From: Pseudoalteromonas sp. S2755 | GTDB lineage: Bacteria > Pseudomonadota > Gammaproteobacteria > Enterobacterales > Alteromonadaceae | Direction of reading: 5' to 3' | DNA: 64,000 bases | Assembly: GCF_005886535.1 (NCBI RefSeq) | Contig: NZ_PNDS01000034.1 | Span: 27,482-91,481 of the forward strand | Shown here: positions 26,695 to 36,209 of the stretch, piece by piece | Layout: each line of letters opens with the position of its first letter | How positions within the stretch are numbered: the stretch's first letter is position 1 | The notes under the pieces: generated by a model | The model's input: the letters and a program-made list of their open reading frames with translations, nothing else | The model's database searches: none | What the model was told of the DNA's origin: nothing | Translations under genes and position numbers: made by a program

Positions 26695-26794
26695 CAGAAT
26701 TAGAGAACTATAAATTTAGGACTCTTATTCATCGTTGGTAGCAGGGTAGGGGTATCCCGCTCCAGCGAGTTATGTTGATAAAGCGGAGGCTATT

Positions 26795-27757
26795 ATGGCT
26801 TTATATGTAAATACCAATGTGAGTTCATTGAACGCGCAGCGGCAACTAAATAAATCCTCAGGTGCGTTAGATACATCCTTTCAACGCTTGTCGTCAGGTT
26901 TGCGCATTAACAGCGCAAAAGATGATGCTGCAGGTATGCAAATCACAAACCGTCTAAATGGTCAGATCAATGGTCTGAATCAGGGCATGAGAAACGCCAA
27001 CGACGGTATTTCATTAGCGCAAACAGCCGAAGGTGCACTGGATGAAACCACTCAGATGTTCCAGCGTATTAGAACGCTTGCTCAGCAGGCTTCGAACGGC
27101 TCGAATACGGATGAAGATAGGCTCGCACTACAAGAGGAAATTCGTTCATTAGCTGAAGAAGTAAACCGCGTTGCTGCGGATACGACATTCGGTGGTCAAA
27201 ACTTGCTTGATGGCAGTTATGATGCGAACTTCCAAGTTGGTGCCGATGCAGTTCAAACTATCGGCTTTAGTATGCAAAACGTGGCAGGTACTACAAACGA
27301 TTTACAAGCGGATGGCGGCTTCACACTGTCTGGTATCGCAGGCATCGCAAGTGGTGTAACTGGTGTGGCACTCAGTGCGACTACAGGTACAATTAGTACC
27401 ACGATTGGTACCGAAGCAGATGCGAAAGTCTTCTCAAATGTATTCACGGCGGCTGGTATTTCTGTATCTTCGCAAGCGAATGCCCAGGCTGTATTAGCTG
27501 GTATGGATAACTTGATTGCGGTAGTTGATAAGAAACGCGCAGAGTTAGGTGCGGTTCAAAACCGATTCCAATCAACTATTCGTAACCAATCGAATGTTGC
27601 TGAAAACTTAACGGCTGCACGTTCTCGGATCCAAGATACAGACTTCGCACAAGAGACTGCAAACTTGACTAAGATGCAGATTTTGCAACAAGCAAGTAGT
27701 TCTATCTTGAGCCAAGCAAATCAAAGACCGCAAGTAGCTTTATCGCTACTAGGTTAA
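26795..27757 (+). CDS. Flagellin 3
   Basis: A 320-residue flagellin with complete ends. It differs from copies 1 and 2 in the N-terminal core (NKSSGALDTSFQRL, SAKDDAAGMQITNRL) and in the last 60 residues (NVAENLTAARSRIQD), but its middle is almost the same as flagellin 1, including a 41-base identical run near 27500. GCGGAGG precedes the ATG. It is probably co-assembled with the others. No strong terminator separates it from flaG. Confidence 0.95.
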   Translation: MALYVNTNVSSLNAQRQLNKSSGALDTSFQRLSSGLRINSAKDDAAGMQITNRLNGQINGLNQGMRNANDGISLAQTAEGALDETTQMFQRIRTLAQQASNGSNTDEDRLALQEEIRSLAEEVNRVAADTTFGGQNLLDGSYDANFQVGADAVQTIGFSMQNVAGTTNDLQADGGFTLSGIAGIASGVTGVALSATTGTISTTIGTEADAKVFSNVFTAAGISVSSQANAQAVLAGMDNLIAVVDKKRAELGAVQNRFQSTIRNQSNVAENLTAARSRIQDTDFAQETANLTKMQILQQASSSILSQANQRPQVALSLLG

Positions 27758-27839
27758 TTGATTAGTATTGTAGCGTCAGGTTTGTGAATAATTCTCAAAC
27801 TTGGCGTATACTTTACGGTAAAAGGTTTGGAGGTGTGTT

Positions 27840-28250
27840 GTGAAAGAAGTTCAAGCGTCTACACCAAATGGATTCGTCAATCATACAAAACCAGAAGAAT
27901 TAATTAGGACGGCATCTTCTGCTGAGACGACTCGTGCGGTTGAGTCTACTAGCAAAACAGAATCTAGTACGAAGCAAAGCGAGGAACAAGGTGCTGTAAA
28001 GCCTGACATTTTGGAAGAAATTAAAAGCAACTTAGAAAAGCTAAATCAGTTTATTCCTGTTACAGCAACTAATTTGTCTTTCGAGTTTGACGAACGTGGA
28101 GATCCTCCCGTTGTAAAGGTGATCGATACGAACAATGATGAAGTAATACGGGAAATTCCTTCAGAGGAGTTTCGTGAAATGGCTAAAGCTCTTGAAGAGT
28201 TTGCCGATAAGGTGTCAAGTAGAGGATTGCTGTTTGATAAAACAGCTTAA
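27840..28250 (+). CDS. flaG: FlaG, filament-length-associated protein
   Basis: A 136-residue protein with a disordered, S/T/E-rich N-terminal half and the FlaG core NLEKLNQFIPVTATNLSFEFDERGDPPVVKVIDTNNDEVIREIPSEE. FlaG proteins affect filament length; the mechanism is not settled. Translation starts at GTG (27840) behind GGAGG. It sits 82 bases after flagellin 3 and 18 before fliD. No clear sigma-28 or sigma-54 promoter was found in the gap, so read-through from flagellin 3 is possible. Confidence 0.9.
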   Translation: MKEVQASTPNGFVNHTKPEELIRTASSAETTRAVESTSKTESSTKQSEEQGAVKPDILEEIKSNLEKLNQFIPVTATNLSFEFDERGDPPVVKVIDTNNDEVIREIPSEEFREMAKALEEFADKVSSRGLLFDKTA

Positions 28251-28268
28251 TATTGGGTTGGAGGTTGT

Positions 28269-29678
28269 ATGCCATTAATTACATCTGCGGGTATAGGCTC
28301 GGGGCTTGACTTAGAAAGCATCATTAAAGCGACAATTGATGCTGAAAATGTTCCTAAGTTACAAGCGTTTGCCAAAAAAGAAGACTCTTTAAAAGTGGAG
28401 TTATCTGCGGTTGGTGAGTTAAAGTCAGCAATCTCTAAACTTAAAGATACGATGGCGAAGCTTGCAGATCCTGACAACTTTGGTAAGCGAGTAGCAAACA
28501 TTACCCAACCTAGTGGCGGAGATATAATCAGCGTTACTCCAACATCAGACATATCCGTAGGAAACTTTAAAGTTGCCGTCAAACAATTGGCAGAGGGTAG
28601 CCGAATCATTTCGGCAGACGACGCATTTGCATCGACTGATGCGGTAGTGAGTGCATCTGGAGGTACACTTTCGTTCGGGGCTGGGCCAGATAAGTCATTT
28701 GATTTAAATGTGACAGCGGGAATGACACTTGCTGAACTCAGAGACGCAATAAACTCTTCTGAGTCTAATTTCGGGGTAACCGCGAATATCGTGAATACGG
28801 GTAATGTTGGTTCTAAGCTTGTACTTACGTCTAATGTCACCGGCGACAATAACGACTTAACGATAACTTCGGATACTGCAGAGCTTGATGCAATCAGTAC
28901 AACTGCATCTGGTGGTGGTGCTGGTGGAATGACAACAGTTCAAGCTGCGCAAAACGCAATTATTACTGTTGATGGCCTTGAAGTGACAAGTGATAGCAAC
29001 ACATTCAAGGATGCGGTGCAAGACATGACGATTAGAGCCCTTGAAGTTAGTGAAGGTAACGATACTGATGGTTATGCGACAGCTAAATTAAATATTGATT
29101 ACGATCGTGAATCTATTAGCAAAATGATTGACGAGTTTATTGCAAATTATAATAACTTGATTGGCACTATTGGCCTTCACACTCGAGTTGGTAGACCGTT
29201 AAACGGTGACTCCTCAATGAGGACATTGAGCGACCAGATGATATCGACTCTATCTTCAGAGCTTACAGACGCAGGCCCATTTGGTTCCATTTTTGATATT
29301 GGCCTCGGCGTTAAAAAAGATGGATATCTTGAAAAATCTTCACTGGTAAGAAGTCTTAATGAAGCTATGGACGATAACTACGATGATATTGGCAAGGCTT
29401 TTGCAGGTGATAACGGTGTAGCTAAACAACTTGAAGAGTTGCTAGGTAATTACGTCGATTCTAAAGGCATATTGAAGCAACGTGAGACAAGCTTAAATAG
29501 CCAGTTAGATGATTTAGAAGATGATGTCCTGAATCATGAATATCGAATGAAATCGATGGAAGAGGGGTTACGTCAAAAATATGCTGGTCTAGACGTGTTG
29601 ATTGCTCAAATGCAACAAACACAGTCCTATTTAGGTGCTCAATTAGCAAATTTACCTGGCTTCACTAAATCTAAGTAA
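28269..29678 (+). CDS. fliD: FliD, filament cap protein
   Basis: A 469-residue protein with the FliD N terminus (SAGIGSGLDLESIIKATIDAE), middle beta domains and the C-terminal helical part (RESISKMIDEFIANYNNLI and a closing heptad region MEEGLRQKYAGLDVLIAQM). FliD caps the filament and folds incoming flagellin. The order flaG-fliD-fliS is usual in polar flagellar loci. GGAGG precedes the ATG. fliS follows 17 bases later. Confidence 0.95.
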   Translation: MPLITSAGIGSGLDLESIIKATIDAENVPKLQAFAKKEDSLKVELSAVGELKSAISKLKDTMAKLADPDNFGKRVANITQPSGGDIISVTPTSDISVGNFKVAVKQLAEGSRIISADDAFASTDAVVSASGGTLSFGAGPDKSFDLNVTAGMTLAELRDAINSSESNFGVTANIVNTGNVGSKLVLTSNVTGDNNDLTITSDTAELDAISTTASGGGAGGMTTVQAAQNAIITVDGLEVTSDSNTFKDAVQDMTIRALEVSEGNDTDGYATAKLNIDYDRESISKMIDEFIANYNNLIGTIGLHTRVGRPLNGDSSMRTLSDQMISTLSSELTDAGPFGSIFDIGLGVKKDGYLEKSSLVRSLNEAMDDNYDDIGKAFAGDNGVAKQLEELLGNYVDSKGILKQRETSLNSQLDDLEDDVLNHEYRMKSMEEGLRQKYAGLDVLIAQMQQTQSYLGAQLANLPGFTKSK

Positions 29679-29695
29679 ACTAAGAGGCATGTGAT

Positions 29696-30124
29696 ATGTA
29701 TAACGCCCGAGTCAAAAATTACCAAAGAGAAGCATTGAAAACGAGAGTTGCAGGTGCAGATCGCTATGAAATAATCCAAATGTTGATGGCTGGTGCCGTT
29801 GAAAAAATGGTACTTGCAAAGGTATCTATTGAAAAGCGTCACCTCGAAGCCAAAGCAGAACATATTTCTAAGGCTTCAGCTATCATTGAAGCACTTCGTG
29901 GAAGCTTAGACTTTGAAGTTGGTGGCGAGGTAACAGAGAATCTGTATGCCCTTTATTCATACATGTTGGACAGGTTGTTAGATGCTAGCATGCAAAATGA
30001 CCCCGCTATAGTTGATGAGGTATCGAATTTGCTGAAGGAAATCAAGTCTGCTTGGGATGCGATTCCAATTGATGTACGTAAGCAGACACTGGATGCTAAC
30101 GGCGCGGATGCTAATGTCGGCTGA
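29696..30124 (+). CDS. fliS: FliS, flagellin export chaperone
   Basis: A 142-residue helical protein with the FliS signature: YEIIQMLMAGAVEKMVLAK, ISKASAIIEALRGSLDFEVGGEV and LYALYSYMLDRLLDASMQND. FliS binds the C-terminal helices of flagellin and prevents early polymerisation. Its reading frame overlaps the next gene by 11 bases, which suggests translational coupling. Confidence 0.95.
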   Translation: MYNARVKNYQREALKTRVAGADRYEIIQMLMAGAVEKMVLAKVSIEKRHLEAKAEHISKASAIIEALRGSLDFEVGGEVTENLYALYSYMLDRLLDASMQNDPAIVDEVSNLLKEIKSAWDAIPIDVRKQTLDANGADANVG

Positions 30125-30410
30125 GTTAGCTCACATAGAAGCAACCCTTAATAAGCTGGATGCTGCTTGTCAGGCAGGTGAGCTGAAAGAGGCTCAATGT
30201 CTTTTCATTAAGATAGACAAACAGCTCCGGACAACATTAACAGCTGATGTGTTAGCTGATTCAGAACAAGCTCAACAATCGGCTCTAGTCATATTCAATC
30301 AAATCCAATCAATAATGAGCCAGTTGCAGCAGGAAAAAAGCGCTGTTGCAAAAGAACTATCACAAGTTATTGGCAATAAAAAAAAGATCAAAGCGTATAA
30401 AAATATTTAA
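30114..30410 (+). CDS. FliT-like export chaperone
   Basis: A 98-residue, almost wholly helical protein. Its start overlaps the fliS end by 11 bases. Position after fliS, size and the helical heptads (LDAACQAGELKEAQCLFIKIDKQ) suit a FliT-type chaperone for FliD, but such proteins share little sequence. The ATG at 30114 is chosen because the longer frame from 30057 lies wholly inside fliS. Role is inferred from place. Confidence 0.6.
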   Translation: MSAELAHIEATLNKLDAACQAGELKEAQCLFIKIDKQLRTTLTADVLADSEQAQQSALVIFNQIQSIMSQLQQEKSAVAKELSQVIGNKKKIKAYKNI

Positions 30411-30428
30411 TACGACACCGGCAAATGT

Positions 30429-32516
30429 ATGAACAAAGACCCCTTATCACAACAATTAGAGTCTCTAAGTGAGCAACTATCGGATACCGCTGCTCATCAG
30501 GCTAAAGAAGCCAAGTTTGCTGAAGAAGCTAACGAACGTTTTAATCAAAATTTAAAAAGTTTCGAAAAATATTTCCCCAGTATTGCACAGACCATCAAGG
30601 AGTATCACGTTCGTGAAGATTTTTGTCTGCACGTGACTGCATCAGGGCATGGTAACTTTATTCCAAAGGGCTGCACAGCGCCAATTTATTCTCAATCACC
30701 GATAGAGCAAACCCAAACTCAAGTTGAGAAGCAGCTCAGTAAGCCTGTACTAAGTCTTACTGATTATACCGGTTACGGTCAAAATCAAGAAGATGAGCGC
30801 CTACATGTCCGTTATATGACCGAACTGACCAACTTGATGGTTGATATTCGAAACCAAGGCGAAGAAAAGCTAACCTATTTACCTGAGCACTTTCCAACAG
30901 CTATTATTTTCGGTATTGGTTTGGGGTATCACATCCCATTATTGTTCGAACGGACTCAGTTTGATTATACTTTCCTAATTGAGCCCGACTTTGAACAGTT
31001 CTTTGCGAGTTTATTTTGTACCGACTGGTACCAGATTATTTCAGATATTGACAAGCAGGGTGGATGTTTATTTTTTCACTTAGGAGTTGACCATAGTACG
31101 TTTATCCGAGACATTGAAAAAATAGCTGAAGATGTTGGCGCATTTGCTCTAGTTAGAAGCTTTTGTTATCAGCACACACCAGATGCACGATTGAATGTGC
31201 TTATTCAACAATGGGCGAAGGATTATTTCCGTTTTCAATTTGGACACGGATTTTATAATGACGCCGTGACAGGGTTAGCACACAGCATTCACCATGTTAG
31301 AAACAAAGCGGCATGGCTTACCAAGGCGAGCACAAACTTAAATAAAGACACACCTGTTTTCATTATAGGCAATGGTCCTTCGTTAGATGAAGCTGAAGAT
31401 TTTATTAAGCGCAATCACAAAAAAGCAATTGTAATTGCTGCAGGCACATCGATCGCCACTTTGTACAGAAAGGGGATCCCAGTTGATTTTCACGTTTTAG
31501 TAGAAAGGCCATATTCAAATTACAAAATCTTTGGTGATATTGTTCCACCAGAGGTTTATCAAAATACCAATCTAATCGGGTTAAGCACCTTATACCCAGA
31601 TACAAATAAAAGATACAAATGGGCTGGCATCGCTGCAAAAGGCTCTGAGGCTGGTACTTCGATGATGGACATTATCGCATTGCGTTGTATGTCACAGACT
31701 TTGCCAAAAATCCCGTATAGTAATCCAGTTGTTGCAAATACCGCTTTATCATTTGCCTTATATTTAGGGTTTAGAAATGTGTATCTATTTGGCGTAGACA
31801 ATGGAAAAGACCCAAGAGGTGCACATCACAGCAAAGACAGTATTTACAGGCCTAGTAATGACGATGATGAATCGTTGGGGTTGGGCCACTTAGAGATACA
31901 AGGCCACACTTTAGAAGGTAATCTCGGTGGCATCGTTGTATCAAACGATCTATTTATGATCGCTCATGCCCAACTTGAAAAGCTGCTTAATTACTATGAT
32001 GTCAAAACGTGTTTAAATATCGGGAGCGGCGCTAAAATTGAAAAGGCACTACCAGTAAAAGCAGATGACTTACTCGATATTGAAGAAGATTATGATATTA
32101 CTGAAACTGTAGAGTTAATTAAGTCTGATTGCTTTGATGTATTTAACCTTGATGATGTAAGTGATGAATTTATTGCACTAGATAGCCTTAATGAACTTGT
32201 TTTGCATATTTGTGAGATAGCGTCAGAACCCGTGAAGTCCAGGCAAGAAGCAGCGGATCAGCTAAGGCGTCAATCACGCTATTTGTTTGCATATCGAGAC
32301 TCTATTCTGGGACATCTATTTCATTTGGTAAAAGGGTCGCTACTGTATTATCACTGTCCGATGATAACCTTACTTTATACATACGAAGATGAAACTTTTT
32401 GCTTAGCACAATATGAAAGGCTGAATCAGCTTTGGATGAGTTATATCAAGGAAATTTATACTCATTTTTGTGAACATTACACTGAAAAATGTGATCTAGG
32501 AAAGGAGTTGCAGTAG
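30429..32516 (+). CDS. Maf-type motility-associated glycosyltransferase (DUF115/MAF_flag10)
   Basis: A 695-residue protein. The central MAF_flag10 (DUF115) domain, about residues 290-470, contains IIGNGPSLDEAEDFI, AIVIAAGTSIATLYRKGIPVDFHV and YLFGVDNGKDPRGAHHS. Maf proteins transfer nonulosonic acids such as pseudaminic acid to flagellin serines and threonines in Aeromonas and Campylobacter. Its place directly after the flagellin export chaperones and the pse-like genes in the same island support that role. It starts 18 bases after the fliT-like gene. Base composition still resembles the flagellar genes. Confidence 0.85.
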   Translation: MNKDPLSQQLESLSEQLSDTAAHQAKEAKFAEEANERFNQNLKSFEKYFPSIAQTIKEYHVREDFCLHVTASGHGNFIPKGCTAPIYSQSPIEQTQTQVEKQLSKPVLSLTDYTGYGQNQEDERLHVRYMTELTNLMVDIRNQGEEKLTYLPEHFPTAIIFGIGLGYHIPLLFERTQFDYTFLIEPDFEQFFASLFCTDWYQIISDIDKQGGCLFFHLGVDHSTFIRDIEKIAEDVGAFALVRSFCYQHTPDARLNVLIQQWAKDYFRFQFGHGFYNDAVTGLAHSIHHVRNKAAWLTKASTNLNKDTPVFIIGNGPSLDEAEDFIKRNHKKAIVIAAGTSIATLYRKGIPVDFHVLVERPYSNYKIFGDIVPPEVYQNTNLIGLSTLYPDTNKRYKWAGIAAKGSEAGTSMMDIIALRCMSQTLPKIPYSNPVVANTALSFALYLGFRNVYLFGVDNGKDPRGAHHSKDSIYRPSNDDDESLGLGHLEIQGHTLEGNLGGIVVSNDLFMIAHAQLEKLLNYYDVKTCLNIGSGAKIEKALPVKADDLLDIEEDYDITETVELIKSDCFDVFNLDDVSDEFIALDSLNELVLHICEIASEPVKSRQEAADQLRRQSRYLFAYRDSILGHLFHLVKGSLLYYHCPMITLLYTYEDETFCLAQYERLNQLWMSYIKEIYTHFCEHYTEKCDLGKELQ

Positions 32517-33844
32517 TGCACTACGAAGAAAGTGAGCAATTTTACAGTGACCTTTATGACGAGTTGTTTCCAATCTTAAGGTCGATCACCGGACCTGGGC
32601 TCAGACAAAGTTACGGCATATTTGGACGATATATGCCATTGGAGCGGCTGTCTATTCCCTCGGGGACAGCTCTGTTTGACTGGCAGGTTCCGCAGGAATG
32701 GCACTGCGATGAAGCGTATCTGCTGGGGCCTGATGGTGAGCGAGTGGCGGATATGCACAGACTCAACCTTGAAGTCGTGAATTACTCCGAGCCCGTGGAC
32801 ATCACTTTGTCTCTGGAAGAGTTGCAATCTCATTTGTACAGTTTACCTGAGCTGCCTGAGGCGGTGCCTTATGTGACCAGTTATTACAAGAAGCGCTGGG
32901 GTTTTTGTGTTAGCCAGTCACGCCGTGAGCAGCTAAAGCCGGGCCAGTATCGTGCAGTGATTAAAAGCCGTTTTGTCGATGGGCACTTAGATCTTGCTCA
33001 AACCGTGCTTGAGGGGCAATCGGATCAGGAAGTGTTACTTAGCTCCTATCTATGCCACCCTTCCATGGCCAATAATGAGCTGAGTGGTCCGCTGGTGTTA
33101 CTGGGTTTGTATCACAGGATAAAACAGTGGCCGAACCGCCGCTACACATACCGTTTTATGCTGCACCCGGAGACCATCGGGAGTCTTGGGGTACTGCACC
33201 TGATGCAGGGTCATTTTCGCCAGCACCTGGTATCCGGGCTGGTACTTAACTGCTTAGGGGGAGACCCTCAGGAACTGGTTTTTAAGCACAGCCGCAATGA
33301 CAACGGGTTACTTGACAAACTCTTGTATCATCTGAGTGAGCAAGGCCATGGCCATAGCAATATTCCATTTAGCCCGCTTAGCGGCTCCGATGAGCGCCAG
33401 TACAATGCACCCGGGTTTCAGTTCCCCGTATGTTGCGTAAGCCGCAGTTTTCATACTGGTTATAAGGAATACCACACATCACTCGATAACAAAGACTATA
33501 TGGGCATAAAACCGCTGCTGGATAGCATTGATAAACTGGAAAAAATTTTTCTGGCGTTTGAGCAAAGTGCGCGGTTTGAAAATACTCACCCGTATGGCGA
33601 GCCTAACTTGGGCAACCGGGGGTTATACCCAACACTCAGTTTTTTCAGTGAAGAGCGGACCCGTCAGCTAGACGAGCTCAATCATATCAAGATGTTGCTC
33701 TGTTACAGCGATGGGGAGCATGACACCATAGACATTGCAGAAAAGTACAGTCAGTCTGTCACGGAATTTGCGGGTGCAATCAATAAGCTGGAGGCACATG
33801 CGTTGTTGAAAATGCTCCCTCTAAAGAGTCAGCTGGAGGCGTAG
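32516..33844 (+). CDS. DUF4910-like (aminopeptidase-fold) protein
   Basis: A 442-residue protein similar to DUF4910-type proteins from polysaccharide loci: TGPGLRQSYGIFGRYMPLERL at the N terminus, the metal-site-like segment LLSSYLCHPSMANNELSGP near residues 178-196, and LHPETIGSLGVLHLM. The fold resembles zinc aminopeptidases, and a winged-helix-like tail follows. The substrate is unknown; carbohydrate deacylation or amide hydrolysis is possible. Translation starts at GTG overlapping the last base of the maf stop. From this gene on, G+C is visibly higher than upstream. Confidence 0.65.
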   Translation: MHYEESEQFYSDLYDELFPILRSITGPGLRQSYGIFGRYMPLERLSIPSGTALFDWQVPQEWHCDEAYLLGPDGERVADMHRLNLEVVNYSEPVDITLSLEELQSHLYSLPELPEAVPYVTSYYKKRWGFCVSQSRREQLKPGQYRAVIKSRFVDGHLDLAQTVLEGQSDQEVLLSSYLCHPSMANNELSGPLVLLGLYHRIKQWPNRRYTYRFMLHPETIGSLGVLHLMQGHFRQHLVSGLVLNCLGGDPQELVFKHSRNDNGLLDKLLYHLSEQGHGHSNIPFSPLSGSDERQYNAPGFQFPVCCVSRSFHTGYKEYHTSLDNKDYMGIKPLLDSIDKLEKIFLAFEQSARFENTHPYGEPNLGNRGLYPTLSFFSEERTRQLDELNHIKMLLCYSDGEHDTIDIAEKYSQSVTEFAGAINKLEAHALLKMLPLKSQLEA

Positions 33845-33846
33845 TT

Positions 33847-35223
33847 ATGGCGAATACTCAGGCGGTTGTTGTTGGCGGCGGCATTTGTGGCATGGTGGCG
33901 GCTTTGCTGTTAAAGCAACGCTTTACTAATGTGGTGTTGATCGAGCAAGCCGATACGGTTGGTGGCTTGTTTTGCTCTGTTAAAGACAGCTCTGGTGCTG
34001 CTTATGATATGGGCTCACATATTCCCAACGCCACCGGTGTGGCGGAGTTAGACGAGATATTATTCGCAGATGCGGATACAAGCAGTTGGCATAAAATTGC
34101 CAGGCTATGCTCAGGTAACTATTTCGGTGGCAGCTGGGACTTGAACAGCCCATTTCCGGACGCTTCTAAGTTACCACAAGACATGTATCAGCAGGGTTGT
34201 GGTGAACTCATCAATCACACTGATCTACCAGAGTCTAATTTACTCTATGACTACTGTGCTAATTCTTTAGGTGTCGTCTTCACAGAAAGTATTGTGGTGC
34301 CAATATTGCGTAAGTTGTATGGGCAGGATGCGCCGCTGAAGTCATTGACTATGGCTGCGGGATTATTTGGTTTTACCCGTATTCTGGCATTGCCCGCTGA
34401 TGTAACAGCCACCCTTAAGCAGCTTCCGGCCTTTGATGCTAAGCTAGGTTATCAGCGGGAAGCCGATTTTCAGCAGCGCAAAGCACAGGATAATCTCAGC
34501 GAGGTGACTTACTATTACCCAACGACAGGAGAGGGCATTGGCTATTGGGTCACTCAACTGCAAAAGCGTGTTGAGCGCGCCGGGGTTGAAATTATCACTT
34601 CAGAGCGTGTGGCAAACATTGCGCATCATGATAAAAAAGTGACTAGTCTGGTTTTGGCTAACAGTGAACGCGTACTTGACTGCGATTTTCTTTTCTGGAG
34701 TGCGCCACCTTTTATTGCCTTAGCCGCGATGGGCCTGACTCCGGCCAGAGGTCAGGTGACTTTGCGCACAGCGCTTATTTTTCATCTTAACTTTGACAGA
34801 CCCCTGCTTGATAAGAAGTCTCATTATCTCTGGGTCTGGGATCCGAGTAGTGCGATATTTCGCCTGACCTTATATCCAAACCTAACCGGGCAGAGTAACC
34901 ATAATCACTTATCCGCGGAGATCTTGTGCAGTCCCGATGAAGTTGATTCCTTTACCCAGCCTGAGGTTATCGATGAGCTCGTGTCGATGGGGATAGTTGA
35001 CCCGCAGGCAAAGTGCGTCAGTGGACAGACTCAGGTGATTAACAACACGTTTCCGGTACCCACCACAGAGTTTCAGGCTGTTAATCAGCAAAACTACGAG
35101 ACATTGTCAAACTGTGTTGACAATGTCGTCGTATCAGGTCGATTCAGCGGAAAATGCTGGCGTCAGGCTGAGGTGCTGATCGAGGCCTACGAGTCCATTA
35201 TGCAGGCAACCGACGCACGCTAA
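33847..35223 (+). CDS. FAD-dependent amine-oxidase-like oxidoreductase
   Basis: A 458-residue flavoprotein. The N-terminal dinucleotide-binding loop VVGGGICGMVAALLLKQ and the acidic residue of the second strand (VVLIEQADTVGG) are clear. The rest resembles protoporphyrinogen-oxidase and UDP-galactopyranose-mutase-like enzymes. It follows the DUF4910 gene by two bases and belongs to the same transcript as maf. Its reaction is not known; oxidation of a sugar or of the glycan precursor is inferred. Its TAA stop overlaps the stop of the converging gene. Confidence 0.7.
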   Translation: MANTQAVVVGGGICGMVAALLLKQRFTNVVLIEQADTVGGLFCSVKDSSGAAYDMGSHIPNATGVAELDEILFADADTSSWHKIARLCSGNYFGGSWDLNSPFPDASKLPQDMYQQGCGELINHTDLPESNLLYDYCANSLGVVFTESIVVPILRKLYGQDAPLKSLTMAAGLFGFTRILALPADVTATLKQLPAFDAKLGYQREADFQQRKAQDNLSEVTYYYPTTGEGIGYWVTQLQKRVERAGVEIITSERVANIAHHDKKVTSLVLANSERVLDCDFLFWSAPPFIALAAMGLTPARGQVTLRTALIFHLNFDRPLLDKKSHYLWVWDPSSAIFRLTLYPNLTGQSNHNHLSAEILCSPDEVDSFTQPEVIDELVSMGIVDPQAKCVSGQTQVINNTFPVPTTEFQAVNQQNYETLSNCVDNVVVSGRFSGKCWRQAEVLIEAYESIMQATDAR

Positions 35224-36209
35224 GCGTCGGTTTTTGCCAACCTAATGTGAAAGTATGGCTCTACATTGCCGCCAAAACTTAGTTTGAACCAGCCTCTCTG
35301 AGGGCTGTTAATCCCCTCTAAATCTAACTGTGATATGCCTTTTTGTGCGAGCAACGGGAAAGCCTGCCATAGCACAGCAGTACCAGTATGGCTGTCCCGC
35401 ATATCAGGATGGTTTGCGCCGTAAAAATAATAAGCCATGTTCTGATGGAGTAAGTAAGTCGCGAAACTGCCAATTTCCTGCTCACGAGTCTGTGCCTGAT
35501 ACATGCAGAGCAACCCCTGCTGTGCCAGGTTTTTGACTCTGAATGCAAGCGCATCCAGTTGTGCTGTACTAATTTCAATTCCTTGGCGAGCCATGGTCAT
35601 TCCGTAGTACTTGGCAAATAAAGCGAAGTCTTTTGATTCACTCAGGGTCACTTCTTTTTTAATACCGTAGCGGATCTCCTGACGCCTCGACACAGAGCTG
35701 TTGTTATAGTTGTCGGAGCGTTCTAGTGTATCCTGTGGTGCCGCAAACTCGTCCAGCTCAAGTATGGAGGTATAGCGTGGGATCACGGCATACTTGGGTC
35801 CATCGTTATGATAATTGACCCACAAAAAAGCACGAATATCCTTAATAGCCGGATGTAATTTGAGCTGCACCTGAGTGTAGTGCTCTGCGAGGTATTCGGC
35901 AATATACTCTTGCGCGGCGAACAACTCGGAATGGCCCTGGGCACGATTAAGGTGACTGATATTGCGATGCGCTATGCCGTCATGGATCACATCATGGTGG
36001 CCAATGACCTGAGTTTCGCTTTCATCTACGATCAGTAGCACAGCGGCTATTTTTTCCTTGCCTTTACAGCAATAATAGGCGTGATACTTCACACCCAGCA
36101 GTGCAATAAACTGGCTATGAATAAACGGACTGCCATGGGGGGATGTGGTAATGAAGCTGTCCCAGTTCGGGTTCAGCTCACAGCGTTCCAGGTTAAACTT
36201 ATTCTTCAT
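35220..36209 (-). CDS. FemAB/GNAT-like acyltransferase
   Basis: A 329-residue protein. Residues about 165-310 form an acetyltransferase-6 (FemAB-like) domain: SVSRRQEIRYGIKKEV, QEIGSFATYLLHQNMAYYFYGAN and LDLEGINSPQRGWFKLSFGG. The family moves acyl or aminoacyl groups onto amines, so it could acylate an amino sugar made by this cluster. It is the last of 22 minus-strand genes. It overlaps the upstream methyltransferase by 11 bases and its TAG shares bases with the TAA of the converging oxidoreductase. Confidence 0.72.
   Translation of the reverse strand: MKNKFNLERCELNPNWDSFITTSPHGSPFIHSQFIALLGVKYHAYYCCKGKEKIAAVLLIVDESETQVIGHHDVIHDGIAHRNISHLNRAQGHSELFAAQEYIAEYLAEHYTQVQLKLHPAIKDIRAFLWVNYHNDGPKYAVIPRYTSILELDEFAAPQDTLERSDNYNNSSVSRRQEIRYGIKKEVTLSESKDFALFAKYYGMTMARQGIEISTAQLDALAFRVKNLAQQGLLCMYQAQTREQEIGSFATYLLHQNMAYYFYGANHPDMRDSHTGTAVLWQAFPLLAQKGISQLDLEGINSPQRGWFKLSFGGNVEPYFHIRLAKTDA

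Noticed and set aside
27800..27840. Possible sigma-54 site before flaG (TGGC, seven bases, TTAC)
   Set aside because: The -12 GC is replaced by AC, which sigma-54 rarely tolerates. It was not listed as a promoter.
35330..35536. Plus-strand frames of 60-110 codons across 35300-51700
   Set aside because: They lie opposite well-supported genes with clear motifs and are shadows due to higher G+C.
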